Shown here piece after piece: positions 15,176 to 22,100 of a stretch of DNA of 30,080 bases. Position 1 is the stretch's first letter; each line of letters starts with the position of its first letter. Both the position numbers and the translations under genes were made by a program. The notes beneath the pieces were generated by a model that saw only the letters and a list, made by a program, of their open reading frames with translations, was not told the DNA's origin and ran no database searches. Source of the stretch: Spirochaetaceae bacterium (GTDB taxonomy: Bacteria; Spirochaetota; Spirochaetia; Treponematales; Breznakiellaceae); NCBI GenBank assembly GCA_031290855.1, contig JAISLM010000104.1, forward strand, positions 1 through 30,080. The letters are read 5' to 3'.

Positions 15176-16027
15176 CTAGATATCCTCCCGTTTTCGCCTA
15201 CGCAGGACAAATCTGTCGATGTAGTACCGTGCCGTTGCAAAAACGCCCCGCTTTTTGACGCGCCGCACCATTCCCATAAGGCGGCCTCTCTGCTTTAGAA
15301 CGAATTTTGAGAGGGCGGACGTTTCACCAAACGCTGCGTAGATTTTTTGTTCGGAGCGTCTGTTTTTGCGCCATGCCTCGGAATGATACTGCGTAGCAAA
15401 ATGGTGGATCGTAAACGTGTTTTCCGTCGCCTCAATCTTCCCTGTCAAAACGTTTTTTGCGGTAAAATAATCACGGGGATAAAAATGAAATTCATCTTTT
15501 TTAAAAAATTCTTCGGCGATATTTTTCATTATCTCCGGCATAATCAGCGGATCAATAAATTCATGCCTCTCCGAACGCGGCAGATCGAGTATATTTGCCC
15601 GTAAATTTGGCTCGAACAGCGGGGTGCCTTCAATATACTCCATGCACCTTTTTATATACGGATGCTGCTTTACCGCGCCGAAACAGCCCGCCTCGATGTT
15701 CCGGCTTATATGATTCTCGTAAGCGAGCAAGAGGTCGGCCTGTAAGAGGCTGTCAAACGGCTTAACAACTTCCATGTCCATGTCAAGATATATCCCGCCG
15801 TTGTTGTAAATCGCGTACAGGCGTATATAGTCGGCGGCGACCGCATACAGTTCCGCTTCAAACGCCTGTTTGACCCAAAGCACGCTGTTTATGTCAAAAC
15901 GCTTCGTGTCCCACAACATGAACTCCCAGTCCGGCAGTTTCTCTTTCCATGTCGCCATACAGCGCCGGTAATTTTCCGGTATCGGGTCGCCGGATAACCA
16001 GCAGTAATGAATGATTTTGGGTATCAT
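15176..16027 (-). CDS. GT32-type glycosyltransferase (DXD sugar-binding family)
   Basis: A 283-residue sugar transferase of the Gly_transf_sug family, which includes capsule and toxin-like enzymes. The N-terminus MIPKIIHYCWLSGDPIPENY and FMLWDTKRFD are typical. AAADYIRLYAIYNNGGIYLDMDMEVV (written here without its first residues) carries the DXD metal and UDP-sugar motif. The C-terminus is basic and Arg-rich (RGRLMGMVRRVKKRG, FVLRRRKRED), possibly for membrane contact. The start is set at 16027, where GGAG lies 6 nt upstream; the open frame extends to 16057. It is the first gene of a two-gene cassette with the methyltransferase, divergent from an XRE regulator and preceded by a strong promoter/operator. 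Confidence 0.9.
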   Translation of the reverse strand: MIPKIIHYCWLSGDPIPENYRRCMATWKEKLPDWEFMLWDTKRFDINSVLWVKQAFEAELYAVAADYIRLYAIYNNGGIYLDMDMEVVKPFDSLLQADLLLAYENHISRNIEAGCFGAVKQHPYIKRCMEYIEGTPLFEPNLRANILDLPRSERHEFIDPLIMPEIMKNIAEEFFKKDEFHFYPRDYFTAKNVLTGKIEATENTFTIHHFATQYHSEAWRKNRRSEQKIYAAFGETSALSKFVLKQRGRLMGMVRRVKKRGVFATARYYIDRFVLRRRKREDI

Positions 16028-16046
16028 CCGCATCTCCTTAATATGT

Positions 16047-16078
16047 CTTATAGACATACAATACTATATGTCTATAAG
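16047..16078. promoter_or_regulatory. Perfect 12-bp inverted repeat operator
   Basis: CTTATAGACATA (16047-16058) and TATGTCTATAAG (16067-16078) are perfect inverted copies separated by 8 nt. The arms flank the -10 box of the GT32 promoter, which sits in the spacer. A dimeric repressor bound here would block GT32 transcription; the divergent XRE gene is the obvious candidate (inference). Confidence 0.75.
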
Positions 16079-16089
16079 CGTATTGTCAA
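16061..16089 (-). promoter_or_regulatory. Sigma70-type promoter of the GT32 gene
   Basis: On the minus strand a consensus -35 TTGACA (16084-16089) is followed after 17 nt by TAGTAT (16061-16066) as -10. The predicted start near 16054 gives a leader of about 27 nt containing GGAG. The -35 overlaps the -35 of the divergent regulator promoter. Confidence 0.65.
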
Positions 16090-16110
16090 CCGGTCTACCC
16101 TGTCTATTAG
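16083..16110 (+). promoter_or_regulatory. Promoter of the XRE regulator gene, near-leaderless
   Basis: TTGTCA (16083-16088), a 16-nt spacer, then TATTAG (16105-16110). The ATG follows 9 nt later, and no ribosome-binding site is visible, so the mRNA would start at or within two or three bases of the start codon. The -35 hexamer overlaps that of the GT32 promoter on the other strand. Confidence 0.5.
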
Positions 16111-16119
16111 CATGAATGT

Positions 16120-16464
16120 ATGCAACTGAGGCAAATTTTTATCGAGAACATGAAAAGATTTAGGCAGGATATGGGGATTTCCCAGATGCTTCTTGCCGAG
16201 CGTATAGACAGCTCGACCAATTATATAAGTGAGATTGAGATAGGCAGAAAATTTCCTTCTGTCGAGATGATTGAAAAAATAGCCGGGGCCTTAAACATAG
16301 ACGCATACCAGTTGTTCAAAGATGCTGATACCGAAACAGAGCGCCTCGAGCGAAACCCGGCCGCGTATTTGCGTGATATACCCCTTAAAATCAGGAAAAA
16401 CCTTGCGGCGGAGCTTTCAGGCCGCATTATCGGAAATATTGATAAAACATTTATGCTTGATTGA
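16120..16464 (+). CDS. XRE-family helix-turn-helix regulator
   Basis: A 114-residue protein with a complete XRE/Cro-type DNA-binding domain at about residues 5-65 (NMKRFRQDMGISQMLLAERI, SSTNYISEIEIGRKFPSVEM, IEKIAGALNIDAYQLF). The remaining C-terminal 45 residues could mediate dimerisation. Family members are small repressors, often autoregulated. It is divergent from the GT32-methyltransferase cassette, and the intergenic palindrome surrounds the GT32 -10 box, so control of surface-glycan genes is likely (inference). No ribosome-binding site is present, and the promoter lies so close that the transcript is probably leaderless. Two other ATGs just upstream (16112, 16116) are out of frame. Confidence 0.88.
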   Translation: MQLRQIFIENMKRFRQDMGISQMLLAERIDSSTNYISEIEIGRKFPSVEMIEKIAGALNIDAYQLFKDADTETERLERNPAAYLRDIPLKIRKNLAAELSGRIIGNIDKTFMLD

Positions 16465-16496
16465 CGGTGACCCCTGCCATGTTTTTCTCTCCGTCT

Positions 16497-16760
16497 CCCT
16501 ACCCGGGGTCCAGGGAGACGGAGGGGAAGCGGGAGAGGATGCGGCGGGAGTCCCGCCGGCCCATGGTGTCAGACCCCGCAGCGGGAAACGGGATGCCGGG
16601 GCCGCGTTTTTCCGCTTGTTCCCCCTTCCCGTCACCCCGGTGCCCGGATATGCGGAATAATCCGCCCGGAGAGCCTTAACGGCCGCCATTTCCTCCCCAA
16701 ACCGAACCCGCCCGGGGGTACGCCTGCCCTGTAATCTGAATTATGGGTCAAGTTTAGAGC
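16497..16760 (+). repeat. Second copy of the RAYT-gene tail (dispersed repeat)
   Basis: This segment matches 357-700 in order: GACGG.GGGGAAGCGGG, one palindrome unit GGTGTCAGACCCC (16565-16577), GCGGGAAACG, CGCGTTTTTCCGC, CGCCATTTCCTC, AAACCGAACC and TTTAGAGC. Translated in the RAYT frame it gives GVRPRSGKRDAGAAFFRLFPLP, parallel to the tail of the transposase. Only one of the two 66-bp units is present, and the conserved catalytic core is absent. It fills most of the gap between the XRE and MFS genes, and its end abuts the MFS stop codon. Confidence 0.8.
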
Positions 16761-18013
16761 TTGCCGCGCGGGGGCTTATTTGGTGGCAATACCGGCCCCA
16801 TTTGACGGGCGGGGTACGCGTCACGCAGAGGTTTGATTGCCGCGAACAGGACGCTCAACAGTGTCATCACAAGGCCCGTCGCCACGAGAATAAGGTTTAT
16901 CGAAACCGTATCCGAAAGCGGGCCGAAGACGAGAATACCGAGCGGCATCATCACGCTGCCCAACATCGTAACGACCGAAAGTACGCGCCCCATGAACTCA
17001 GGTGCTACCGTGGTCTGCATGATGACCATCAATGGGGTGTTGTATAGCGGCATCGTTACGCCTACGCCGGCCATGACGGCTATGTAAAGCCAAAAAACGG
17101 GCGTCACTCCAAGCGCTATCGCTTCAATGCCAAACAACGCGCATGAAAGCATGATTGTAAAAATACGATTCTTGAAGCCGCCCCAAAAACCAATCGCAAG
17201 GCCGCCCGCCATCATCCCGGCGGAAAAAGCGATCTCTATCGCGCTGAGTCGCCAGACTTCGTTCCCGAAATTCCTTGTTACCTGCAACGGAGTCAGCATT
17301 GCGGAAGGAGACGCAAAAAACATAAATACGGACGAAAGAACGATCAGGTATAATATATGCCTGTGACTTTTTATATATCTAAATCCTTCTTTTAAATCGC
17401 GCAGGTACTTCACAGGTTTTTGTTCAGGCGGCGTTTCCGGTTTCGGGGCTTTGACAAAAAAGAACAAGATGCTTATGCCGCAGGCGGCGGTAAGCACGTC
17501 AAGAAAAAATAATATCTCCAGCGAAGTAAACGACATGAGGGCGGCGCTTGCCGCGGGCGATGTCAACGTTATAAACGATTGAATGCTGCCCTGTATTCCG
17601 TTCATTTTTGTAAGATGCGCTTCCGGCACAATCTGCGGGATAAACGCGCCCACCGCAGGCATTTGTACGCCCTGTCCGAATGAACGCACGACCGTGCCGG
17701 CTAGCAGTATTCCAAAACTTTCGTATCCGAATATAAGAAAGGCGGCTATAACGAGGCTGGCAAGCGCTATTACGCCGTCGGATATGTTTATAATGTATTT
17801 ACGGTTAAATCTGTCAGCCCATACGCCGCCAAACGGTGAAATGAAAAACATCGGAAGAAATCCGAAAATTGTAAAAACCGTGATCGTTATTCCCGATTGG
17901 GTTTTAAGGGTTATGTACCATAGAATGGCGTACTGCACGAGCATAGAACCAAAAAGCGACAGGGCCTGTCCGGTTAAAAACAACGCGGTATTCTTTTTCC
18001 AGTTGGTTTCCAT
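16754..18013 (-). CDS. MFS efflux transporter (EntS/MefA-like)
   Basis: A 419-residue major facilitator with about 12 hydrophobic segments. Motif A is GGVWADRFNRKY after the second helix, and RSFGQGVQMPAVGAFIPQIV is typical of the MFS_3 branch. That branch contains siderophore exporters and macrolide efflux pumps; the substrate is unknown. The protein acts as a proton-driven exporter in the inner membrane. The last residues (PPNKPPRGKL) are encoded by a dispersed repeat motif (AAGCCCCCGCGCGGCAAG) and the stop lies at the edge of the RAYT-tail repeat, so the natural C-terminus may have been replaced. A promoter with its -10 only 6 nt before the ATG suggests a leaderless mRNA. It is transcribed alone. 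Confidence 0.88.
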   Translation of the reverse strand: METNWKKNTALFLTGQALSLFGSMLVQYAILWYITLKTQSGITITVFTIFGFLPMFFISPFGGVWADRFNRKYIINISDGVIALASLVIAAFLIFGYESFGILLAGTVVRSFGQGVQMPAVGAFIPQIVPEAHLTKMNGIQGSIQSFITLTSPAASAALMSFTSLEILFFLDVLTAACGISILFFFVKAPKPETPPEQKPVKYLRDLKEGFRYIKSHRHILYLIVLSSVFMFFASPSAMLTPLQVTRNFGNEVWRLSAIEIAFSAGMMAGGLAIGFWGGFKNRIFTIMLSCALFGIEAIALGVTPVFWLYIAVMAGVGVTMPLYNTPLMVIMQTTVAPEFMGRVLSVVTMLGSVMMPLGILVFGPLSDTVSINLILVATGLVMTLLSVLFAAIKPLRDAYPARQMGPVLPPNKPPRGKL

Positions 18014-18048
18014 AGACTGTTTATAGTCTGTTTCACGGTAAAAGTCAA
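18014..18048 (-). promoter_or_regulatory. Leaderless-type promoter with palindromic -10 for the MFS gene
   Basis: On the minus strand TTGACT (18043-18048), a 17-nt spacer and TATAAA (18020-18025) precede the ATG by only 6 nt. An inverted repeat AGACT-6-AGTCT (18014-18029) is centred on the -10, so a regulator could bind there. No ribosome-binding site is present. Confidence 0.6.
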
Positions 18049-18077
18049 CGGACGACGCGCGTTCCCGGAGGCGTTTC

Positions 18078-18926
18078 TCAGAAGCGGTAAATCGATTCCT
18101 TGTTTTCAGTATCGATATAGGTAATGCTTACAGTTTTTTGTTTTTTATTGGGGCGCAGACTCTTTTGGTTTAATACCCCGCACCCTGGTGCGGTAACTGG
18201 GGGCGCGGGGGATGTGTTTTCCCGCTGGTACGCAAAGATTTCAAATAGAGATATTTGATACCCGGGAGCTTGCTCATGGGTTCTTCGTTCGCAGTGGGGT
18301 CTAATATCCCGCCGCAAGCGGCGGGGAGGTTCATCCGGCAGTCTTACCGTCCGTATGCCGGGCACGGGGGTATGGCCGACGATCTGGTTGTAAGCGGGCA
18401 AAGCCTGTTTTTCCAGGGAGGCGGGCCTGATCCATATAGGACTTTGAGTGATGTCGTCCCCAAAAGGATCGTTGCCGTTAAATCTTAATATGTCGCGGTT
18501 TTCGGTGAACGCCGTATTTATGTCTTCAACATTACCGTATCCGGCGTTTTTCATACGTTCCATAAACCATTCTGAAACACCGGCGTGTGAAATTATATAG
18601 TTATCCTCCGTAACATACACGACTTTAAGGAGGCCGATGTTTTTTTCCAATATTTGATTTATCTCAAAAAAATATTTTTCCTGATATCCTGAGTAAATAT
18701 CGATAACGTTATTTAAATAGTGATAATCATGATTTCCCAGACATAATTTTATCCGCCTGTCCGCCCCGGCTGTTTTGCAGATTTCGATGAAGTTCCGGCA
18801 TTGCCTTGCAAACGACAGATTATAACTGTCAAAGTAATCTCCCGCAAAATAGAATTCGGTAAAATCCTCATGGATATAATTTTTCCAAAAAGCCCTGCCA
18901 TGAATATCGCCTATTGCCAGCCGCAT
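18078..18926 (-). CDS. Metallophosphoesterase with an in-frame repeat insertion
   Basis: A 282-residue calcineurin-like phosphoesterase. The motifs are complete: AIGDIHGR (4-11), YFAGDYFDSY, LCLGNHDYH, IISHAGVS and QIVGHTPVPG. The family uses two metals to hydrolyse phosphomonoesters or diesters, including dinucleotides and protein phosphates; the substrate is unknown. From about residue 198 to 254 the frame runs through a 168-bp palindromic repeat without a stop (PDEPPRRLRRDIRP to APGCGVLNQKSLRPN) and then regains a gene-like tail, KTVSITYIDTENKESIYRF. The insert therefore adds about 56 repeat-derived residues, behind the catalytic core. It follows purD by 8 nt and is the last gene of the purN-purD unit. 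Confidence 0.82.
   Translation of the reverse strand: MRLAIGDIHGRAFWKNYIHEDFTEFYFAGDYFDSYNLSFARQCRNFIEICKTAGADRRIKLCLGNHDYHYLNNVIDIYSGYQEKYFFEINQILEKNIGLLKVVYVTEDNYIISHAGVSEWFMERMKNAGYGNVEDINTAFTENRDILRFNGNDPFGDDITQSPIWIRPASLEKQALPAYNQIVGHTPVPGIRTVRLPDEPPRRLRRDIRPHCERRTHEQAPGYQISLFEIFAYQRENTSPAPPVTAPGCGVLNQKSLRPNKKQKTVSITYIDTENKESIYRF
18167..18334. repeat. Composite palindromic repeat inserted in the phosphoesterase gene
   Basis: One end is GGTTTAATACCCCG with hairpin CCGCACC-CT-GGTGCGG (18178-18193). The other is hairpin CCCGCCGC-AA-GCGGCGGG (18308-18325) followed by GAGGTTCAT. The two ends match repeats at 26.6-26.9 and 29.8 kb. The segment is 168 bp, a multiple of three, and open in the host frame. 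Confidence 0.75.
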
Positions 18927-18934
18927 ATTTTCCT

Positions 18935-20245
18935 TTAAACGTTTCCTGAAAATGCCGTCGCCCGCTTCCCTATATCGCGCCTGAAATACATATTTTCGAA
19001 GCTGATCTTTTTGATGCCGCCATACGCAGCCTCAAGCGCCCGTTCGGGCTTATCGGCCACCGCGCTGACGCAAAGAACCCGTCCTCCCGATGTTACAAGA
19101 GAGCCGCCGTCCTCTTTTACTCCGGCGCAGTAAACCTGAACGCCGTCCGCCGCTTCGGCGTCCCGGGCGCCCTTTATCCTGAAACATTTTTTGTACGCGC
19201 CGGGATAGCCGCCCGATGCCGCGACGACGCAGGCCGCCGCCTTGTCCTTAAAACGGACCGCCTCTGGCGCAAGGGTGCCGTCCGTACAGGCAAGCATGAC
19301 AGAAAGCAGGTCGGATTCCAGCAGCGGCAGCACGACCTGGGTTTCCGGGTCTCCGAACCGGCAGTTGTACTCGATCACCTTTGGCCCCGCTTCAGTCAGC
19401 ATCAGGCCAAAGTACAGGCAGCCCTTGAACGGAGCCGCTTCTTTCTTTACCGCCTCGACGGTCGGGGTGAATATCGTTTTCATGCAGATTTCGGCGATTT
19501 CGGGCGTGTAGAACGGGTTGGGCGCGATACAGCCCATGCCGCCCGTATTCGGCCCCTCGTCGTTATCCAGCGCCCGCTTGTGATCCATGCCGCTCACCAT
19601 CGGGACAAGCGTGTTTCCGTCGCAGAACGACAGCACGCTCACTTCGGGCCCCTTTAGATATTCCTCTATCACAATGTTTTCCCCGCTTTTTCCGAAACGT
19701 TTTTCGTCCATCGCGGCGCGGACGGCGGCGGCGGCCTCCTCAAGGCTCGTGCATACGGCAACGCCCTTACCGAGCGCAAGACCGTCCGCCTTTACCACGA
19801 GAGCCTTTTTCCCCGCCGAAAAACTTTCACGAACATACCGGAGAGCTTCGGCGCTCTTTGTAAACGTTTCGTAGTCCGCCGTAGGAATACCGTATTTTTT
19901 CATCAGATTCTTCGCGAAAATCTTGCTCGACTCAAGCCGCGCCGCAGCCTTTACCGGCCCGAAGGCGCGTATTCCCGCCTCGCCGAGCGCGTCCACCATA
20001 CCGAGTGCAAGCGGATCGTCCGGCGTTACCACGACATAATCGATCCGCGCATCCCGGCAGTACCGCACGACGGAACCGATATCCAGCGGGTCGATATCTA
20101 CGCACTTAACATCCCGCGCAATGCCGCCGTTTCCCGGAATCGCCGTCAACGAGGCCAGGCCGGCAGAGTCTTTCAATTTACGGACAAGCGCGTGTTCGCG
20201 CCCGCCGGACCCGATAAGCGCCACGTTCAATTTACTGTTCGTCAT
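18935..20245 (-). CDS. purD: Phosphoribosylamine-glycine ligase
   Basis: A 436-residue GAR synthetase, the second step of purine synthesis, which joins glycine to phosphoribosylamine using ATP. The N-domain starts VALIGSGGREHALVRKL, and VVVTPDDPLALGMVDAL follows. The ATP-grasp part contains KKYGIPTADYETF, VVKADGLALGKGVAV and MDHKRALDNDEGPNTGGMG. FGLMLTEAGPKVIEYNCRFGDPETQ supplies the metal-binding Glu/Asn. In the VVVTPDDPLA segment the more common Glu is Asp, which is unlikely to matter. Its start overlaps the stop of purN (ATGA), so the two are translationally coupled, and the phosphoesterase follows. Confidence 0.97.
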   Translation of the reverse strand: MTNSKLNVALIGSGGREHALVRKLKDSAGLASLTAIPGNGGIARDVKCVDIDPLDIGSVVRYCRDARIDYVVVTPDDPLALGMVDALGEAGIRAFGPVKAAARLESSKIFAKNLMKKYGIPTADYETFTKSAEALRYVRESFSAGKKALVVKADGLALGKGVAVCTSLEEAAAAVRAAMDEKRFGKSGENIVIEEYLKGPEVSVLSFCDGNTLVPMVSGMDHKRALDNDEGPNTGGMGCIAPNPFYTPEIAEICMKTIFTPTVEAVKKEAAPFKGCLYFGLMLTEAGPKVIEYNCRFGDPETQVVLPLLESDLLSVMLACTDGTLAPEAVRFKDKAAACVVAASGGYPGAYKKCFRIKGARDAEAADGVQVYCAGVKEDGGSLVTSGGRVLCVSAVADKPERALEAAYGGIKKISFENMYFRRDIGKRATAFSGNV

Positions 20246-20958
20246 TCAAGTCTTCCCGCGCACAACGCTTCAAGGGCCTCAGGCAGGATGATCCATTCGG
20301 CCTGTTCCATCACGCGCCGCTGCAATGTTCCCGGGGTGTCCCCTCTAACAACTTCCACGGCCTTCTGCATGATTATTTTTCCGCCGTCCGTGATTTCGTT
20401 TACAAAATGAACCGTCGCGCCCGTAACCTTTACGCCGCGAGCGAGAGCCGCTTCGTGTACAAAAAGTCCGTAAAAACCTTCTCCGCAGAAAGACGGTATA
20501 AGGCTTGGATGCACGTTGATTATGCGGTCCCTGTACAGGTTCAACACTCCGCTTCCGAGAATGACAAGGAAGCCGGCAAGAACGACAATCTCGATTCTGT
20601 TGCTTTGCAGCACCGCCGCCAAATCCTGATCGTACTTAACGCCGTCAAAAACTCCGTTGTTATCCGTATAGTCCGTTTCGTCCAATACCGAACAGGTTAT
20701 GCCGGCCTTCTTTGCCCGTTCAAGCGCGAAGGCGTTCCTGTCGGACGATACGACAAGCGCGATTTCCGCGTGGGGCAGCTCTCTCCGCCCCTTCGCGTCG
20801 ATTATCGCCTGTAGATTCGTCCCGCCGCCCGAAACCAAAACCGCCGTGCGGCGCGGCCCGTCATAATTATAAGTATCAGTATAAACGCCGAATTCAAACG
20901 GTAAGCATGATGTGAAAACATCTAAGAGTGTTTTGCAAGTCAATATTTTCATGGGCAT
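20242..20958 (-). CDS. purN: Phosphoribosylglycinamide formyltransferase
   Basis: A 238-residue GAR transformylase, the third step of purine synthesis, using 10-formyl-tetrahydrofolate. RRTAVLVSGGGTNLQAIID (about 36-54) is the nucleotide-binding start. VVLAGFLVILGSGVLNLYRDR and INVHPSLIPSF carry the catalytic Asn and His, and GATVHFVNEITDGGKIIMQKAV supplies the Asp. The usual family start would be near residue 36; about 35 extra residues (MKILTCKTLLDVFTSCLPF) precede it. They follow a good promoter and GGAA site, so the extension is probably translated. The gene leads a purN-purD-phosphoesterase operon. Confidence 0.96.
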   Translation of the reverse strand: MPMKILTCKTLLDVFTSCLPFEFGVYTDTYNYDGPRRTAVLVSGGGTNLQAIIDAKGRRELPHAEIALVVSSDRNAFALERAKKAGITCSVLDETDYTDNNGVFDGVKYDQDLAAVLQSNRIEIVVLAGFLVILGSGVLNLYRDRIINVHPSLIPSFCGEGFYGLFVHEAALARGVKVTGATVHFVNEITDGGKIIMQKAVEVVRGDTPGTLQRRVMEQAEWIILPEALEALCAGRLE

Positions 20959-20978
20959 TGAATTCCGTTGATTTTTTA

Positions 20979-21007
20979 ATTTTAATTAATTCCCTTTGTG
21001 ACGTCAA
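20979..21007 (-). promoter_or_regulatory. Promoter of the purN operon
   Basis: On the minus strand TTGACG (21002-21007), a 17-nt spacer and TAAAAT (20979-20984). The predicted start near 20972 leaves a short leader with GGAA before the ATG at 20958. The spacer is AT-rich. No pur operator or guanine riboswitch is visible. Confidence 0.65.
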
Positions 21008-21027
21008 TGCGCCGGACCCGGCGCATT
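21006..21027 (-). terminator. Strong hairpin after the GT4 gene
   Basis: AATGCGCCGG (21006-21015) and CCGGCGCATT (21018-21027) form a near-perfect palindrome 8 nt after the stop of the GT4 gene. There is no T-tract, so it may be a factor-assisted terminator or a 3' stabiliser. It touches the -35 of the purN promoter. Confidence 0.5.
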
Positions 21028-21035
21028 TAACGGCT

Positions 21036-22100
21036 TTACTTGCAGTAATCAACGATAAGCCTGTATACATCTTCCGCCGATCTATCGTAGGAATATTTTT
21101 CCAGAATAGCGGTCGGCGGCTCGACCGGCTCTTGGAGCAAAGCGTCTAAATCAACATCGGTGCTGTACGGGTCTATGTAGCGGGCCGCCCCGCCGTAGAT
21201 TTCCGGCAAACTTGCGGCCCTGGCGACGATTACAGGCGCTCCGCAGGAGAGGGCTTCGAGGGGCGTCAGCCCGAAACCTTCGTAGTAAGACGGCAGTATA
21301 AAAGCTTTACACCTTTCCATAAGCGCCTTTACTTTTCCGTCGTCAATGTAGCCCAAAAGGATAATGTTTTTTAAACGCGCCCCGCCGGTTAATTCTTCGG
21401 CCTGTGTCGTCGGGAGCCGCGAGCCGGAAATCGCAAATATATCTTCGGGATGTTTTGCGGCATACTCGACGATCCATCTTATGTTTTTACGTTTTGAAAT
21501 TGTTCCCAGCGAAAAATAGAACGGTTTTTCCAGCGTGTGAAAAGTGGAAAACACCGAATAGTCCGGCTCCACCGTCCTGAAATGCATCCAACTGCTGTAT
21601 ATTACCCGTATGCGGCCAGGCGGTATATGAAACGTATTGGCGATCTCATTCCGGCTGTATTCCGATACGGTAACGATTCTTTTGGCTTTCCTTGTGATAA
21701 GGCGGTACTGGTACATATTGTACAGACGTACAAGCTTATCGCGAAAACTTGAAAAATCTTCCGGAAAAAGCTCGCAGTATATATCATGCAGAAAGACTAT
21801 CGACGGCACAAACGGCAGGCAGGTGTTCCCGTATTCAAGCACGGTATAATTTTTATGCATCAACAAAAAACCCTGAACCGTTACCATCTGCCAAAAGAGA
21901 TGTGATTTAATTTTTGTTTTAAGCTGAATTATGTCGATATTTTTGTAGGCGGGAACGCTAAGAGGATTGGACGGAATGATAAGCGCTATCTCGTGTTTTG
22001 AAGAAATTTTGTCAAGCCGAATCGTAATCTCGACAGCGTAACGCTCTATGCCGTTAAGCGGCCTGCATAAAAATTCACCGTCTATCAAAACTTTTTTCAT
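21036..22100 (-). CDS. Family 4 glycosyltransferase
   Basis: A 354-residue GT-B fold sugar transferase (glycosyltransferase group 1). The start is MKKVLIDGEFLCRPLNGIERYA and the N-domain ends near VSEYSRNEIA. The C-domain has PFYFSLGTISKRKN, then AFILPSYYEGFGLTPLEAL, where the EGFGLTPLEA motif binds the nucleotide sugar, and GAPVIVARAASLPEIYGG. It probably builds an oligosaccharide on the inner membrane. Its ATG overlaps the stop of the ABC gene (22097-22100), which fixes the start; the open frame extends further but is not supported. It is the last gene of the aroB-barrel-ABC-GT operon, followed by a hairpin. Confidence 0.93.
   Translation of the reverse strand: MKKVLIDGEFLCRPLNGIERYAVEITIRLDKISSKHEIALIIPSNPLSVPAYKNIDIIQLKTKIKSHLFWQMVTVQGFLLMHKNYTVLEYGNTCLPFVPSIVFLHDIYCELFPEDFSSFRDKLVRLYNMYQYRLITRKAKRIVTVSEYSRNEIANTFHIPPGRIRVIYSSWMHFRTVEPDYSVFSTFHTLEKPFYFSLGTISKRKNIRWIVEYAAKHPEDIFAISGSRLPTTQAEELTGGARLKNIILLGYIDDGKVKALMERCKAFILPSYYEGFGLTPLEALSCGAPVIVARAASLPEIYGGAARYIDPYSTDVDLDALLQEPVEPPTAILEKYSYDRSAEDVYRLIVDYCK

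Noticed and set aside
16128..16464. Toxin-antitoxin pair with the XRE gene as antitoxin
   Set aside because: No small toxin-like gene overlaps or adjoins it; the neighbours are a glycosyltransferase and a repeat.
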